The translations under genes were made by a program, and so were the position numbers. From contig DATMPQ010000312.1 of NCBI GenBank assembly GCA_035567015.1, positions 1-10,979 of the forward strand: 10,979 nucleotides of DNA, in the 5' to 3' direction. This DNA is from AV133 sp035567015. Its GTDB lineage: Bacteria; Verrucomicrobiota; Verrucomicrobiia; Chthoniobacterales; UBA10450. Positions 6,247-10,979 of this stretch are shown here, in pieces. The number at the start of each line of letters is the position of its first letter. Positions within the stretch are counted from its first letter, which is position 1. The notes beneath the pieces were generated by a model. That model made no database searches, had not been told where the DNA came from, and worked only from the letters and a program-made list of their open reading frames with translations.

Positions 6247-6474
6247 ATGACGAAGACGATTTCGAAGGTCGGAAATTCCCACGGTATCATTTTCGACGCT
6301 GCTTTGATGGACCTTGCCCGAGTAAAAGTCGGCGATCAACTCACCGTCACCGTTCACGAAGGCGGGTCGATCGTTTTGACACCCGTCCGCCCGGCGATCG
6401 CTCCCAAAACGGCGGCGGCTGCAGCCAAGCGATTGATTCGCAAGAACTCTGTTTTGTTCAAGCGACTCTCTTGA
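6247..6474 (+). CDS. AbrB/MazE-like antitoxin
   Basis: A 75-residue protein whose first 50 residues form a swapped-hairpin (SpoVT/AbrB/MazE) DNA-binding domain: TKTISKVGNSHGIIFDAAL, then KVGDQLTVTV and GGSIVLTPV. Such proteins dimerise, bind the operator of their own operon and carry a C-terminal segment that neutralises the toxin. Here that segment would be residues about 54-75 (KTAAAAAKRLIRKNSVLF). The stop codon overlaps the toxin start in a TTGA arrangement, so the two are translationally coupled. Doc toxins are classically paired with Phd; AbrB-type partners are also seen. Antitoxin function is inferred from this pairing. Confidence 0.85.
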   Translation: MTKTISKVGNSHGIIFDAALMDLARVKVGDQLTVTVHEGGSIVLTPVRPAIAPKTAAAAAKRLIRKNSVLFKRLS

Positions 6475-6905
6475 GCAAGCCGCTTACGCATCTCACCGCT
6501 TCCGCTGTGAAGGCCATTCACGCTGAAGTGCTGGCCGCGCATGGCGGTTCGCCCGGCATCCGGGACGAGGCCCTGCTCGAATCCGCCGTCGCCGCGCCCC
6601 AAGCAACGATGATGGGCCAGCCATTAATATCCGACCCAGTTGAGATCGCGGCAGCGTATCTTTTCTACCTTTGCCGGAATCACCCCTTCATCGACGGGAA
6701 CAAGCGAACCGCACTCGCGACGTGCCTGGTTTTTCTGCAAACCAACGACTTCCTTCCAAACCTGAAATTGCCGACAAGCGATTGGGAAGCGTTTGTGCTC
6801 GATGTCGCCGCCAGTCGGTTGGATCGCGACCAGACGACCGCGCGATTTCATAAACTGCTGAAACAAATCAGCAGGAAAAAGTTGAAGGATCGAAGGAAGA
6901 AGTAG
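6471..6905 (+). CDS. doc: Doc-type (Fic family) toxin, death-on-curing
   Basis: A 144-residue Fic-fold toxin. The active-site motif is H71-P-F-I-D-G-N-K-R79, the Doc version with lysine where true Fic AMP-transferases have glycine. P1 Doc with this motif phosphorylates elongation factor EF-Tu and stops translation; the same reaction is likely here but not shown. The Doc signature GIRDEALLESAVAAP (residues 29-43) is intact. The start is TTG at 6471, overlapping the antitoxin stop (TTGA). Any later start would remove conserved N-terminal residues or the coupling. It is slightly longer than P1 Doc (126 residues) because of a lysine/arginine-rich tail (SRKKLKDRRKK). No lesion is visible, so the toxin looks active. 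Confidence 0.9.
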   Translation: MSKPLTHLTASAVKAIHAEVLAAHGGSPGIRDEALLESAVAAPQATMMGQPLISDPVEIAAAYLFYLCRNHPFIDGNKRTALATCLVFLQTNDFLPNLKLPTSDWEAFVLDVAASRLDRDQTTARFHKLLKQISRKKLKDRRKK

Positions 6906-6909
6906 AAAT

Positions 6910-6956
6910 CCGCCACGGCGGGCAGGCTGCGGTTAGGCGCGCCGACTCGCTTCGGC
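6910..6956. terminator. Hairpins between convergent Doc and GYD genes
   Basis: Two short stems fill the 50-bp gap: CCGC/GCGG (6910-6921, extendable by one pair) and GCCGA (6941-6945) with TCGGC (6952-6956). The second touches the GYD stop codon. Neither is followed by a clear T-run, so a bidirectional terminator is only a suggestion. Confidence 0.3.
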
Positions 6957-7249
6957 TATTTGATCTTCGCCAGAATGCCTTCCATCTCTTTTCTGCTGAA
7001 GGCGCGCATGGTCTGGCTCTTGACGTTGCCCAGTGCGCCGATCTTGAGAGAAAAAGCGCTCGCGGTCTCGGCATTAGGCGCCTCGAGCAATAGCACCACA
7101 TCGTAGGCGCCCATTGTCCAAAATGAGTCGATGACCTTCGCGCCCATTTTCTCGGCCTCGGCGGTGGCGGCGGTGCCTCGTTTGATGGTGTCCTTGACAT
7201 TGCGAATACCTTGTTCGCTAAACTGAAGAAGACTGACATACATAGCCAT
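6956..7249 (-). CDS. GYD domain protein
   Basis: A 97-residue protein matching the GYD family (named for a Gly-Tyr-Asp motif): MYVSLLQFSEQGIRNVKDT at the start, then GAYDVVLLLEAPN around residues 47-59, where the motif reads G-A-Y-D. The fold is predicted to be a small ferredoxin-like alpha/beta dimer; no biochemical role is established for the family. The start is ATG at 7249, because AAGGA sits 6-7 bases upstream, one of the few good ribosome binding sites in this window. A TTG at 7276 would add nine non-conserved residues. The gene lies 32 bases after the hydrolase gene on the same strand, so the two probably share a transcript. Confidence 0.85.
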   Translation of the reverse strand: MAMYVSLLQFSEQGIRNVKDTIKRGTAATAEAEKMGAKVIDSFWTMGAYDVVLLLEAPNAETASAFSLKIGALGNVKSQTMRAFSRKEMEGILAKIK

Positions 7250-7281
7250 ATTCTTTCCTTTCGTGGATTTTGCCAAAAAGG

Positions 7282-7887
7282 CTATGGCAGAGCTTGCGTG
7301 TTTGCAAAAGTAACAATCACTTCCAAGACACGTCGATCGACGTCGTTCTGGGTTTCACCGGCCTCGGCGAGGTCGCGTTTACGGACCAGCAATGAGTGAT
7401 CGCCGCCTTCGACGACGTGAAGAAAATTCGGGGCCTTCATTTCCTGGCGCACGCGCTCGAGAAGATCCAAGGGGCAGAGCGAATCGCGCGTACCTTGCAC
7501 AAAGAGGATCGGCGTAGTTAACGCGCGCAAAACTTTGTCGCGCAATTTTGTTCGGTCGCCCATTGCGCAGAGCGGGTAGCCGAGGCAAATGAGGCCATCC
7601 ACTTTTTCTTCGAGCGCGACGTGGCAGCCGACACGGCCACCCATGCTTTTGCCAATCAGAATGATAGGTGCAGTTGCACCGGTTTTTGTCAGAGCTTCGG
7701 CCAGCGCTTGTCGATGGGCGGCGATCAGTTGTGACAGAGGATCGGGACGTTTCCGGTTTTCGCGCATATAGGGATAATCGAACGTCTCAACGTCGCCAAC
7801 TTCTTCGAGGTATTTCTTCCAGCGTTGCATCCAAGGATGCGACGACGGCCCGCCGGCGCCGGGAGCGAAGAGGAACAGGGGTCTCAC
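7282..7887 (-). CDS. Small alpha/beta hydrolase (KANL3/Tex30-like)
   Basis: A 201-residue alpha/beta-hydrolase fold protein. The N-terminal strand-loop FLFAPGAGGPSSHPW (residues 5-19) is the oxyanion region of the KANL3/Tex30 or dienelactone hydrolase-like group. The catalytic triad is visible: nucleophile S81 in IGKSMGG, D135 in QGTRDSLCP, and H164 in EGGDHSL. Substrate unknown. No ATG exists near the start. I choose GTG at 7887, directly before the first conserved strand. A TTG at 7953 would add 22 residues, but these would be translated from the heptamer array at 7893-7927, which argues against it. Probably co-transcribed with the GYD gene (32-base gap) and perhaps with the VOC gene upstream (129-base gap filled by repeats). 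Confidence 0.85.
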   Translation of the reverse strand: MRPLFLFAPGAGGPSSHPWMQRWKKYLEEVGDVETFDYPYMRENRKRPDPLSQLIAAHRQALAEALTKTGATAPIILIGKSMGGRVGCHVALEEKVDGLICLGYPLCAMGDRTKLRDKVLRALTTPILFVQGTRDSLCPLDLLERVRQEMKAPNFLHVVEGGDHSLLVRKRDLAEAGETQNDVDRRVLEVIVTFANTQALP

Positions 7888-7892
7888 AAGCG

Positions 7893-7927
7893 AAGCAACG
7901 AGTGATAACTGACAGGCAACAAGTGAA
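7893..7927. repeat. Heptamer array H4, (GAGTGAC)-type
   Basis: Five consecutive 7-bp units: AAGCAAC, GAGTGAT, AACTGAC, AGGCAAC, AAGTGAA. It begins 6 bases upstream of the chosen hydrolase start codon. Same class as the array at 6183. Confidence 0.55.
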
Positions 7928-7952
7928 ACTTCAGAAGGGATCAGCGAAAACA

Positions 7953-7987
7953 AACGTCCAACGCTTAACGCTCAACGCCCAACATTC
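7953..7987. repeat. Heptamer array H5, (AACGCTC)-type
   Basis: Five exact-phase 7-bp units: AACGTCC, AACGCTT, AACGCTC, AACGCCC, AACATTC. This is the clearest array in the window. It lies between the VOC and hydrolase genes, 25 bases from array H4, which is of the other class. Confidence 0.7.
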
Positions 7988-8015
7988 AATCCCGAGCAGG
8001 CGGCAGATGGGCGTG

Positions 8016-8405
8016 CTACTCGTTACCTCCCTGCACACTGAGTTCCCACCTATAACCGTCCGGGTCGTGAAACCAGAGACCCATGTGGGGCGAGCCGGGA
8101 CCCTCCGGGCCGATTTCGTTGCCCGGGTCTTCGATATCGGTCCTAATCTTCTTGAGATGCGCGAGAGCTTTTCGCAACGTCGGCATGTTCGGTAGATGAA
8201 ATGACATATGCTCGAATGTTTGGGGCGACGGTTTGCCTTTAAACAACGCGATCGTGACGTTGTCGTTGCCAACCGCGACACCATTTTCGAACTCGAATTT
8301 TTTGCGCAATCCCAAGGCGCGCTGGAACCATCTCGCGCTTTTCTTCGGGTCACGGACGGCTAGTCCGAAGTGGCCGACAACGCCGAGTGTAAATGGAGGC
8401 TTCAT
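8016..8405 (-). CDS. VOC family protein (glyoxalase/dioxygenase fold)
   Basis: A 129-residue vicinal-oxygen-chelate protein with the usual pair of beta-alpha-beta-beta-beta modules. Candidate metal ligands sit at the expected places: H12 in VGHFGLAVRD, H66 in FEHMSFHL, H107 or H113 in SPHMGLWFHDPDGY, and E121 in YRWELSV. The family includes glyoxalase I, fosfomycin and bleomycin resistance proteins and extradiol dioxygenases; nothing here selects among them. The ATG at 8405 is clear, though without a Shine-Dalgarno sequence. First of three minus-strand genes (VOC, hydrolase, GYD) that may be expressed together. Confidence 0.88.
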   Translation of the reverse strand: MKPPFTLGVVGHFGLAVRDPKKSARWFQRALGLRKKFEFENGVAVGNDNVTIALFKGKPSPQTFEHMSFHLPNMPTLRKALAHLKKIRTDIEDPGNEIGPEGPGSPHMGLWFHDPDGYRWELSVQGGNE

Positions 8406-8432
8406 GGGACTAGACTATGAAACGGCGGAGCA

Positions 8433-8460
8433 AACGTCCAACGCCCAGACGCCAAGATCG
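8433..8460. repeat. Heptamer array H6, (AACGCTC)-type, degenerate
   Basis: Units AACGTCC, AACGCCC, then decayed AGACGCC and AAGATCG. It lies in the 81-bp gap between the divergent VOC gene and the 115-residue unknown gene. Confidence 0.45.
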
Positions 8461-8486
8461 GCACGGGGGCTGCTCATTTCTGTTGT

Positions 8487-8834
8487 ATGCAGCTCCGCGA
8501 ACTCGACCGACGCAAAACAACTCTTCCCGAAGACACTTCCGAAAAGCCTCAGCGAACATCGACCAAGACGGTCGACTCGCAGTTCGCGGTCGATGAGATC
8601 AAGGCTTACATCGCGATCCGGGACAACTGGCTGGCCGAAGCCGAAGCAACCACGACGAGTGCGAACCTGCGTCGCCTCATTTTGGCCAACGATTTCGTTC
8701 AATCATGTTTGAAACCGGCGCGGTCGCCGTACAAAGCGCAATATCTGCCGGAACGCGACGCCGACCGGGAGCGTAAACGTTGTGCGGCAGTCAAGATCCG
8801 TATCGCGGAGCTTGACACGCAAATAGCGCTGTAG
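8487..8834 (+). CDS. Unknown 115-residue protein, copy 1
   Basis: I do not recognise this protein. It has no signal peptide or membrane segment. Residues 1-30 are polar and probably disordered. Residues about 31-70 look helical (FAVDEIKAYIAIRDNWLAEA, then ANLRRLILANDFVQSCL). Residues about 88-115 (ERDADRERKRCAAVKIRIAE) form a charged helix with coiled-coil character. Two cysteines (71 and 98) are present. A second copy on the opposite strand (10786-10979) covers residues 53-115. Between the copies the 194 comparable bases differ at seven sites, five of them synonymous, while the bases after the stop codon differ much more. This supports a real, selected coding gene. The ATG at 8487 is the first in frame; no Shine-Dalgarno is evident. 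Confidence 0.65.
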   Translation: MQLRELDRRKTTLPEDTSEKPQRTSTKTVDSQFAVDEIKAYIAIRDNWLAEAEATTTSANLRRLILANDFVQSCLKPARSPYKAQYLPERDADRERKRCAAVKIRIAELDTQIAL

Positions 8835-8942
8835 CCGCGAGCTCACAGGGCAAGGACAGAGGTCGAGCCAGACGAGCTCAGCTATACAACGCCAAGCTGT
8901 TTTCGAATGGCGCAAACAAGCGATTCCTTGATCTCGAAGTTC
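8641..8942 (+). repeat. Inverted repeat arm A (about 300 bp)
   Basis: This arm matches the reverse complement of 10691-10979. Positions 8641-8732 are identical to the other arm. Positions 8733-8834 carry seven substitutions. Beyond the stop codon, similarity continues to about 8942 with more changes and about a dozen extra bases near 8845-8860. The left boundary is unknown because the other arm runs off the window. The two arms enclose the RAYT and beta-propeller genes. Confidence 0.85.
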
Positions 8943-9024
8943 TTGTTGGATGGATGACGGAGCGGACTTTGGAAATGTGATTGGCCGGAAAACCACCCTG
9001 TTTGGCATGTTCTTGAACGGTCGC

Positions 9025-9513
9025 CTAGAATTCGAGTCTTTCGATCTCGCCTGAGTAAGGCCAATCATCGGCGAAGATGACAAATCCGCTTCGTACTGGA
9101 TTCTCACGAACATAATTCCATTTTTCGCTGTAGCTCTCGCTAGACCGCAACAGGTGATCGAAGAATTCGCGTGGCCAAAGAGCTTGCGGAGTTGTGGCCG
9201 CTGCCGTCGGCTGCGGTCTGCCTTTTTGGATCTTTCGGCTCGTCCATGTCTTCCAGGCCCCGACGAACCGTGACAAAGTTTTTGCTTCATGTTCCGGCCG
9301 GCAGAAGAAATGCGCATGGTCAGGCATGATGACGTAACGACCAATCGCCCAACGATGACGTTCGCATGCGCGTTTCCATTCGTCGATCAACGCACTGGCG
9401 GCGGTTTCATGTGTGAGAACATTTCGCCGATCTCTTGTGCAGGTTGTGATGAAATAAATTGGGGGCTCAATCCAAACTCGATCGAGGCGACGTAGATGCT
9501 CGTGCACGAACAA
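9025..9513 (-). CDS. REP-associated tyrosine transposase (RAYT, IS200-like Y1/HUH)
   Basis: A 162-residue transposase of the Y1 HUH-endonuclease family. The metal-binding HUH motif is H66-A-H68 in VIMPDHAHFF. The probable catalytic tyrosine is Y134 in KWNYVRENPVRSG, a signature typical of RAYT proteins. The N-terminal strand IYFITTCTRDRR and the central ALWPREFFDHLLRSSE also fit. RAYTs are single-copy, domesticated relatives of IS200/IS605 transposases that bind and cleave REP hairpins at a GTAG foot. Fitting this, a GTAG palindrome lies 16 bases upstream (9529-9564) and similar hairpins occur elsewhere in the window. The start is uncertain: TTG at 9513 or GTG at 9507, with no ATG suitably placed. 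The frame is intact, so the protein may be active. Confidence 0.9.
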   Translation of the reverse strand: MFVHEHLRRLDRVWIEPPIYFITTCTRDRRNVLTHETAASALIDEWKRACERHRWAIGRYVIMPDHAHFFCRPEHEAKTLSRFVGAWKTWTSRKIQKGRPQPTAAATTPQALWPREFFDHLLRSSESYSEKWNYVRENPVRSGFVIFADDWPYSGEIERLEF

Positions 9514-9528
9514 GAACTTAGATGAGTT

Positions 9529-9564
9529 TGTAGCAAAGAAGCCGCAGCCGCGGCAGCGGCTACA
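9529..9564. repeat. Palindromic REP upstream of the RAYT gene
   Basis: The element is bounded by TGTAGC (9529-9534) and GCTACA (9559-9564), so GTAG is present on both strands. Inside is a 20-base palindrome (9541-9560) with one mismatch, containing CCGCGG at its centre. It closely resembles 4716-4740. It lies between the RAYT start and the propeller gene end, and is probably the REP family handled by this RAYT. Confidence 0.75.
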
Positions 9565-9585
9565 GAAAAGGCGGATGAAGAATTG

Positions 9586-9600
9586 CGGCTAAACCAGCCG
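9586..9600 (-). terminator. Short hairpin after the beta-propeller gene
   Basis: CGGCT (9586-9590) and AGCCG (9596-9600) pair around a 5-base loop, 5 bases past the propeller stop codon. On the minus strand it is followed by CAATTCTTC, not a true T-run, so termination is uncertain. Confidence 0.3.
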
Positions 9601-9605
9601 ACGTA

Positions 9606-10628
9606 TCATTCGGTTCCGTAAACGAGCACGTGAAATGTACCCGGCACGTAATTGGGCCGGCGACGTTCGCCAGGTGACGGACTTGGTCCGGTGTCCGGTG
9701 CGATCTGCGCGGTGCATGTATAAATGCGATGCGTGGCGGGATCGAGCGCCATGGTGCGCGCGCCGCGTTCGGTCGTGAGAGTTTGCACGACCGCAAGCTT
9801 GTCCAGTGCTTCCTCCTTCGCGATCGTCATCGTCCCATCGCCGCAGGAAGCGAACGCCAATTGCATCGCGTCATCGAATGCGCACGCGTCTACGCCGGCG
9901 CCAATCGTCGTTTTCGCCACAACCTTGCCGGTATCGCTGTCCAACATGGCCATCAACTTATTGCCGCAACCTACGAAGAGTCGGTGATGTACCGCGTCGA
10001 AAGCCATGCCGCTAGGCTCCTCGCCGGGTGCGAGTGGCCACGATCCAGTCACGGCGTGGGTTTTGATATCGATCACAGCTACTTCGTTCTTGTCTTCGAT
10101 ATTGCAGAAGACTCGTCCGCCCAATGCATCGGCCGCTGCGAACTCCGGCTTGCCGGACAACGGGACGGTCACGACCACCCTGTTGTTTTTTGCGTCGATG
10201 ACTGCGGCCGATTTTCCGCGTCCATTGAACGCGTAAACTTCCGAGTTCGTCGGTTCGAACAAGATCGCATCCGGGTTCTCGCCTGTTTCCACTTTCGTGA
10301 GCGTCTTGGCGGTGTTGAGATCAACCACGCTCACTTTCGATTCTTTTCCGTTGCTGGAGAATCCGCGGTCGAGGTCCGACGCAATAGCGAAGCCATGCAC
10401 GCCCGGCGTGTCGGCGATCTCGCCCACGACGTGGTCGCTCGTAAGATCGACAATCACGATCTTCGTCGCGTGCGTGACGTAGAGTTTTCTCGCCTTTGCA
10501 TCGACCGACAAATAATCCCAGCCGGCTTCGCCTTCGATGGGAATGCTCTTTAGAAATTTAAAGCTCTGCGCCTCCACCGCTTGCATCAACGCGAGTAAGA
10601 CGAGACCGATCAACCATCGCCGTTTCAT
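9606..10628 (-). CDS. Secreted YncE-like beta-propeller protein
   Basis: A 340-residue exported protein. A signal peptide is clear: MKRRW, a hydrophobic core to about residue 15, and a likely cleavage after AVEA (residue 20). The rest consists of repeated blades of the YVTN/YncE type, with recurring units such as RKLYVTHATKIVIVDLTSD, SKVSVVDLNTAKTLTKVETG, KNEVAVIDIKTHAVTGSWPL and HHRLFVGCGNKLMAMLDSDTG, predicting a seven-bladed propeller. Such proteins are periplasmic or surface binding proteins with varied, mostly unknown ligands. The ATG at 10628 is supported by AGGA 6 bases upstream. Length is normal for the family. The gene stands alone between the RAYT and the second copy of the unknown gene. 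Confidence 0.9.
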   Translation of the reverse strand: MKRRWLIGLVLLALMQAVEAQSFKFLKSIPIEGEAGWDYLSVDAKARKLYVTHATKIVIVDLTSDHVVGEIADTPGVHGFAIASDLDRGFSSNGKESKVSVVDLNTAKTLTKVETGENPDAILFEPTNSEVYAFNGRGKSAAVIDAKNNRVVVTVPLSGKPEFAAADALGGRVFCNIEDKNEVAVIDIKTHAVTGSWPLAPGEEPSGMAFDAVHHRLFVGCGNKLMAMLDSDTGKVVAKTTIGAGVDACAFDDAMQLAFASCGDGTMTIAKEEALDKLAVVQTLTTERGARTMALDPATHRIYTCTAQIAPDTGPSPSPGERRRPNYVPGTFHVLVYGTE

Positions 10629-10690
10629 ATCGTTTCCTATAATCCCAATCTCAAGGTCACGCTACCTTACGCACCACTGCCTGTTCGCGA

Positions 10691-10979
10691 CAACTCCGAG
10701 ATCGAGGAATCGTTTGCTCACGCCATTTGAAAACAGCCTGGCGTTGAATAGCTGAGCTTGTCCGGCTCGACCTCTGAGTTCTCGGCTACAGCGCTATTTG
10801 CGCGTCAAGCTCCGCGATACGGATCTTGACTGCGGCACAACGTTTGCGTTCGCGGTCGGCGTCACGTTCCGGCAGATATTGCGCTTGGTACGGCGACCGC
10901 GCCGGTTTCAAACATGATTGAACGAAATCGTTGGCCAAAATGAGGCGACGCAGGTTCGCACTCGTCGTGGTTGCTTCGG
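10691..10979 (-). repeat. Inverted repeat arm B, cut by the window edge
   Basis: The reverse complement of 8641-8942 with about a dozen bases missing after the stop codon. Position 10979 corresponds to 8641, so the homology very likely continues beyond the window. Confidence 0.85.
10786..10979 (-). CDS. Unknown protein, copy 2 (3' part only)
   Basis: This is the C-terminal 63 residues of a paralogue of the 115-residue protein at 8487-8834; the start lies outside the window. The frame is open and ends at the same stop codon. Relative to copy 1 there are two amino acid changes, K to Q in SPYKAQY and T to A in ELDTQIAL, and five silent changes, four of them clustered in the R/E-rich segment (DADRERKRC). 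Function unknown; probably a live gene, not a pseudogene fragment. Confidence 0.65.
   Translation of the reverse strand, partial: EATTTSANLRRLILANDFVQSCLKPARSPYQAQYLPERDADRERKRCAAVKIRIAELDAQIAL

Noticed and set aside
7888..7953. N-terminal extension of the hydrolase from TTG at 7953
   Set aside because: The added residues would be encoded largely by a heptamer array and show no family resemblance; GTG at 7887 is a better start.
3616..7987. CRISPR array reading of the repeated units
   Set aside because: Units are 7 bp, contiguous and degenerate, with no unique spacers and no cas genes.
8882..9064. A short minus-strand frame within arm A, opposite the 3' flank of the unknown gene
   Set aside because: The corresponding stretch in arm B (around 10691-10752) has many amino acid changes and an internal TGA, so the frame is not conserved.
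8703..9344. A 213-codon minus-strand frame spanning the end of the unknown gene and most of the RAYT gene
   Set aside because: It is out of frame with the HUH and tyrosine motifs of the RAYT and antisense to the unknown gene whose substitutions are mostly silent, so it is not coding.
9729..10553. A 274-codon open frame on the plus strand across the beta-propeller gene
   Set aside because: The minus-strand frame has a signal peptide, a Shine-Dalgarno sequence and clear repeats; the plus-strand frame shows none of these.
8641..10979. Treating the inverted arms as terminal inverted repeats of a classical transposon
   Set aside because: The arms contain most of a gene, their outer ends are not defined in the window, no DDE transposase lies between them, and RAYTs do not use terminal inverted repeats.

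Overview
The window is a compact stretch of bacterial chromosome of moderately high GC, with twelve complete protein genes, one gene cut by the window edge, and an unusual density of small intergenic repeats. Most genes lack a clear Shine-Dalgarno sequence; the GYD and beta-propeller genes are exceptions. The repeat style (GTAG-hairpin REP elements, degenerate 7-bp arrays) and gene content fit a soil Verrucomicrobia-type genome (Chthoniobacterales/Spartobacteria-like). This assignment is an inference from general appearance; no rRNA or marker gene is present.

Left part (1-3085, plus strand): an MFS_3-type exporter with an extra C-terminal domain, a NYN/LabA-like putative RNase, and an OsmC-family thiol peroxidase-like protein. 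The NYN gene lies between two copies of a 47-bp direct repeat (44/47 identical). Each copy carries a promoter-like -35/-10 pair and ends 4 to 5 bases before an ATG. Middle-left (3088-4756): a minus-strand thioredoxin-like [2Fe-2S] ferredoxin gene bracketed by identical 38-bp GTAG-hairpin repeats, then a minus-strand KirBac-type potassium channel, with REP-like hairpins and heptamer arrays in the gaps. Middle (4757-6905, plus): a MATE efflux transporter, then a two-gene toxin-antitoxin module (AbrB/MazE-like antitoxin, Doc/Fic toxin) with a TTGA stop/start overlap.

Right-middle (6956-8405, minus): a GYD-domain protein, a small alpha/beta hydrolase of the KANL3/Tex30-like type and a VOC (glyoxalase-fold) protein. 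Right part (8487-10979): an unrecognised 115-residue protein, a REP-associated tyrosine transposase (RAYT, Y1/HUH type) with a palindromic REP upstream, a secreted YncE-like beta-propeller, and at the window end a second, inverted copy of the 115-residue gene. The two copies form a roughly 300-bp inverted repeat around the RAYT and propeller genes.

The genes do not form one pathway. The unifying theme is the non-coding layer. At least six hairpins preceded by GTAG, the tetranucleotide recognised by known RAYT transposases, occur in the window with a RAYT gene. Arrays of 7-bp units sit at gene boundaries, and one supplies the stop codon of the potassium channel gene. I found no tRNA, rRNA or CRISPR array, and no gene-free stretch over 300 bases.
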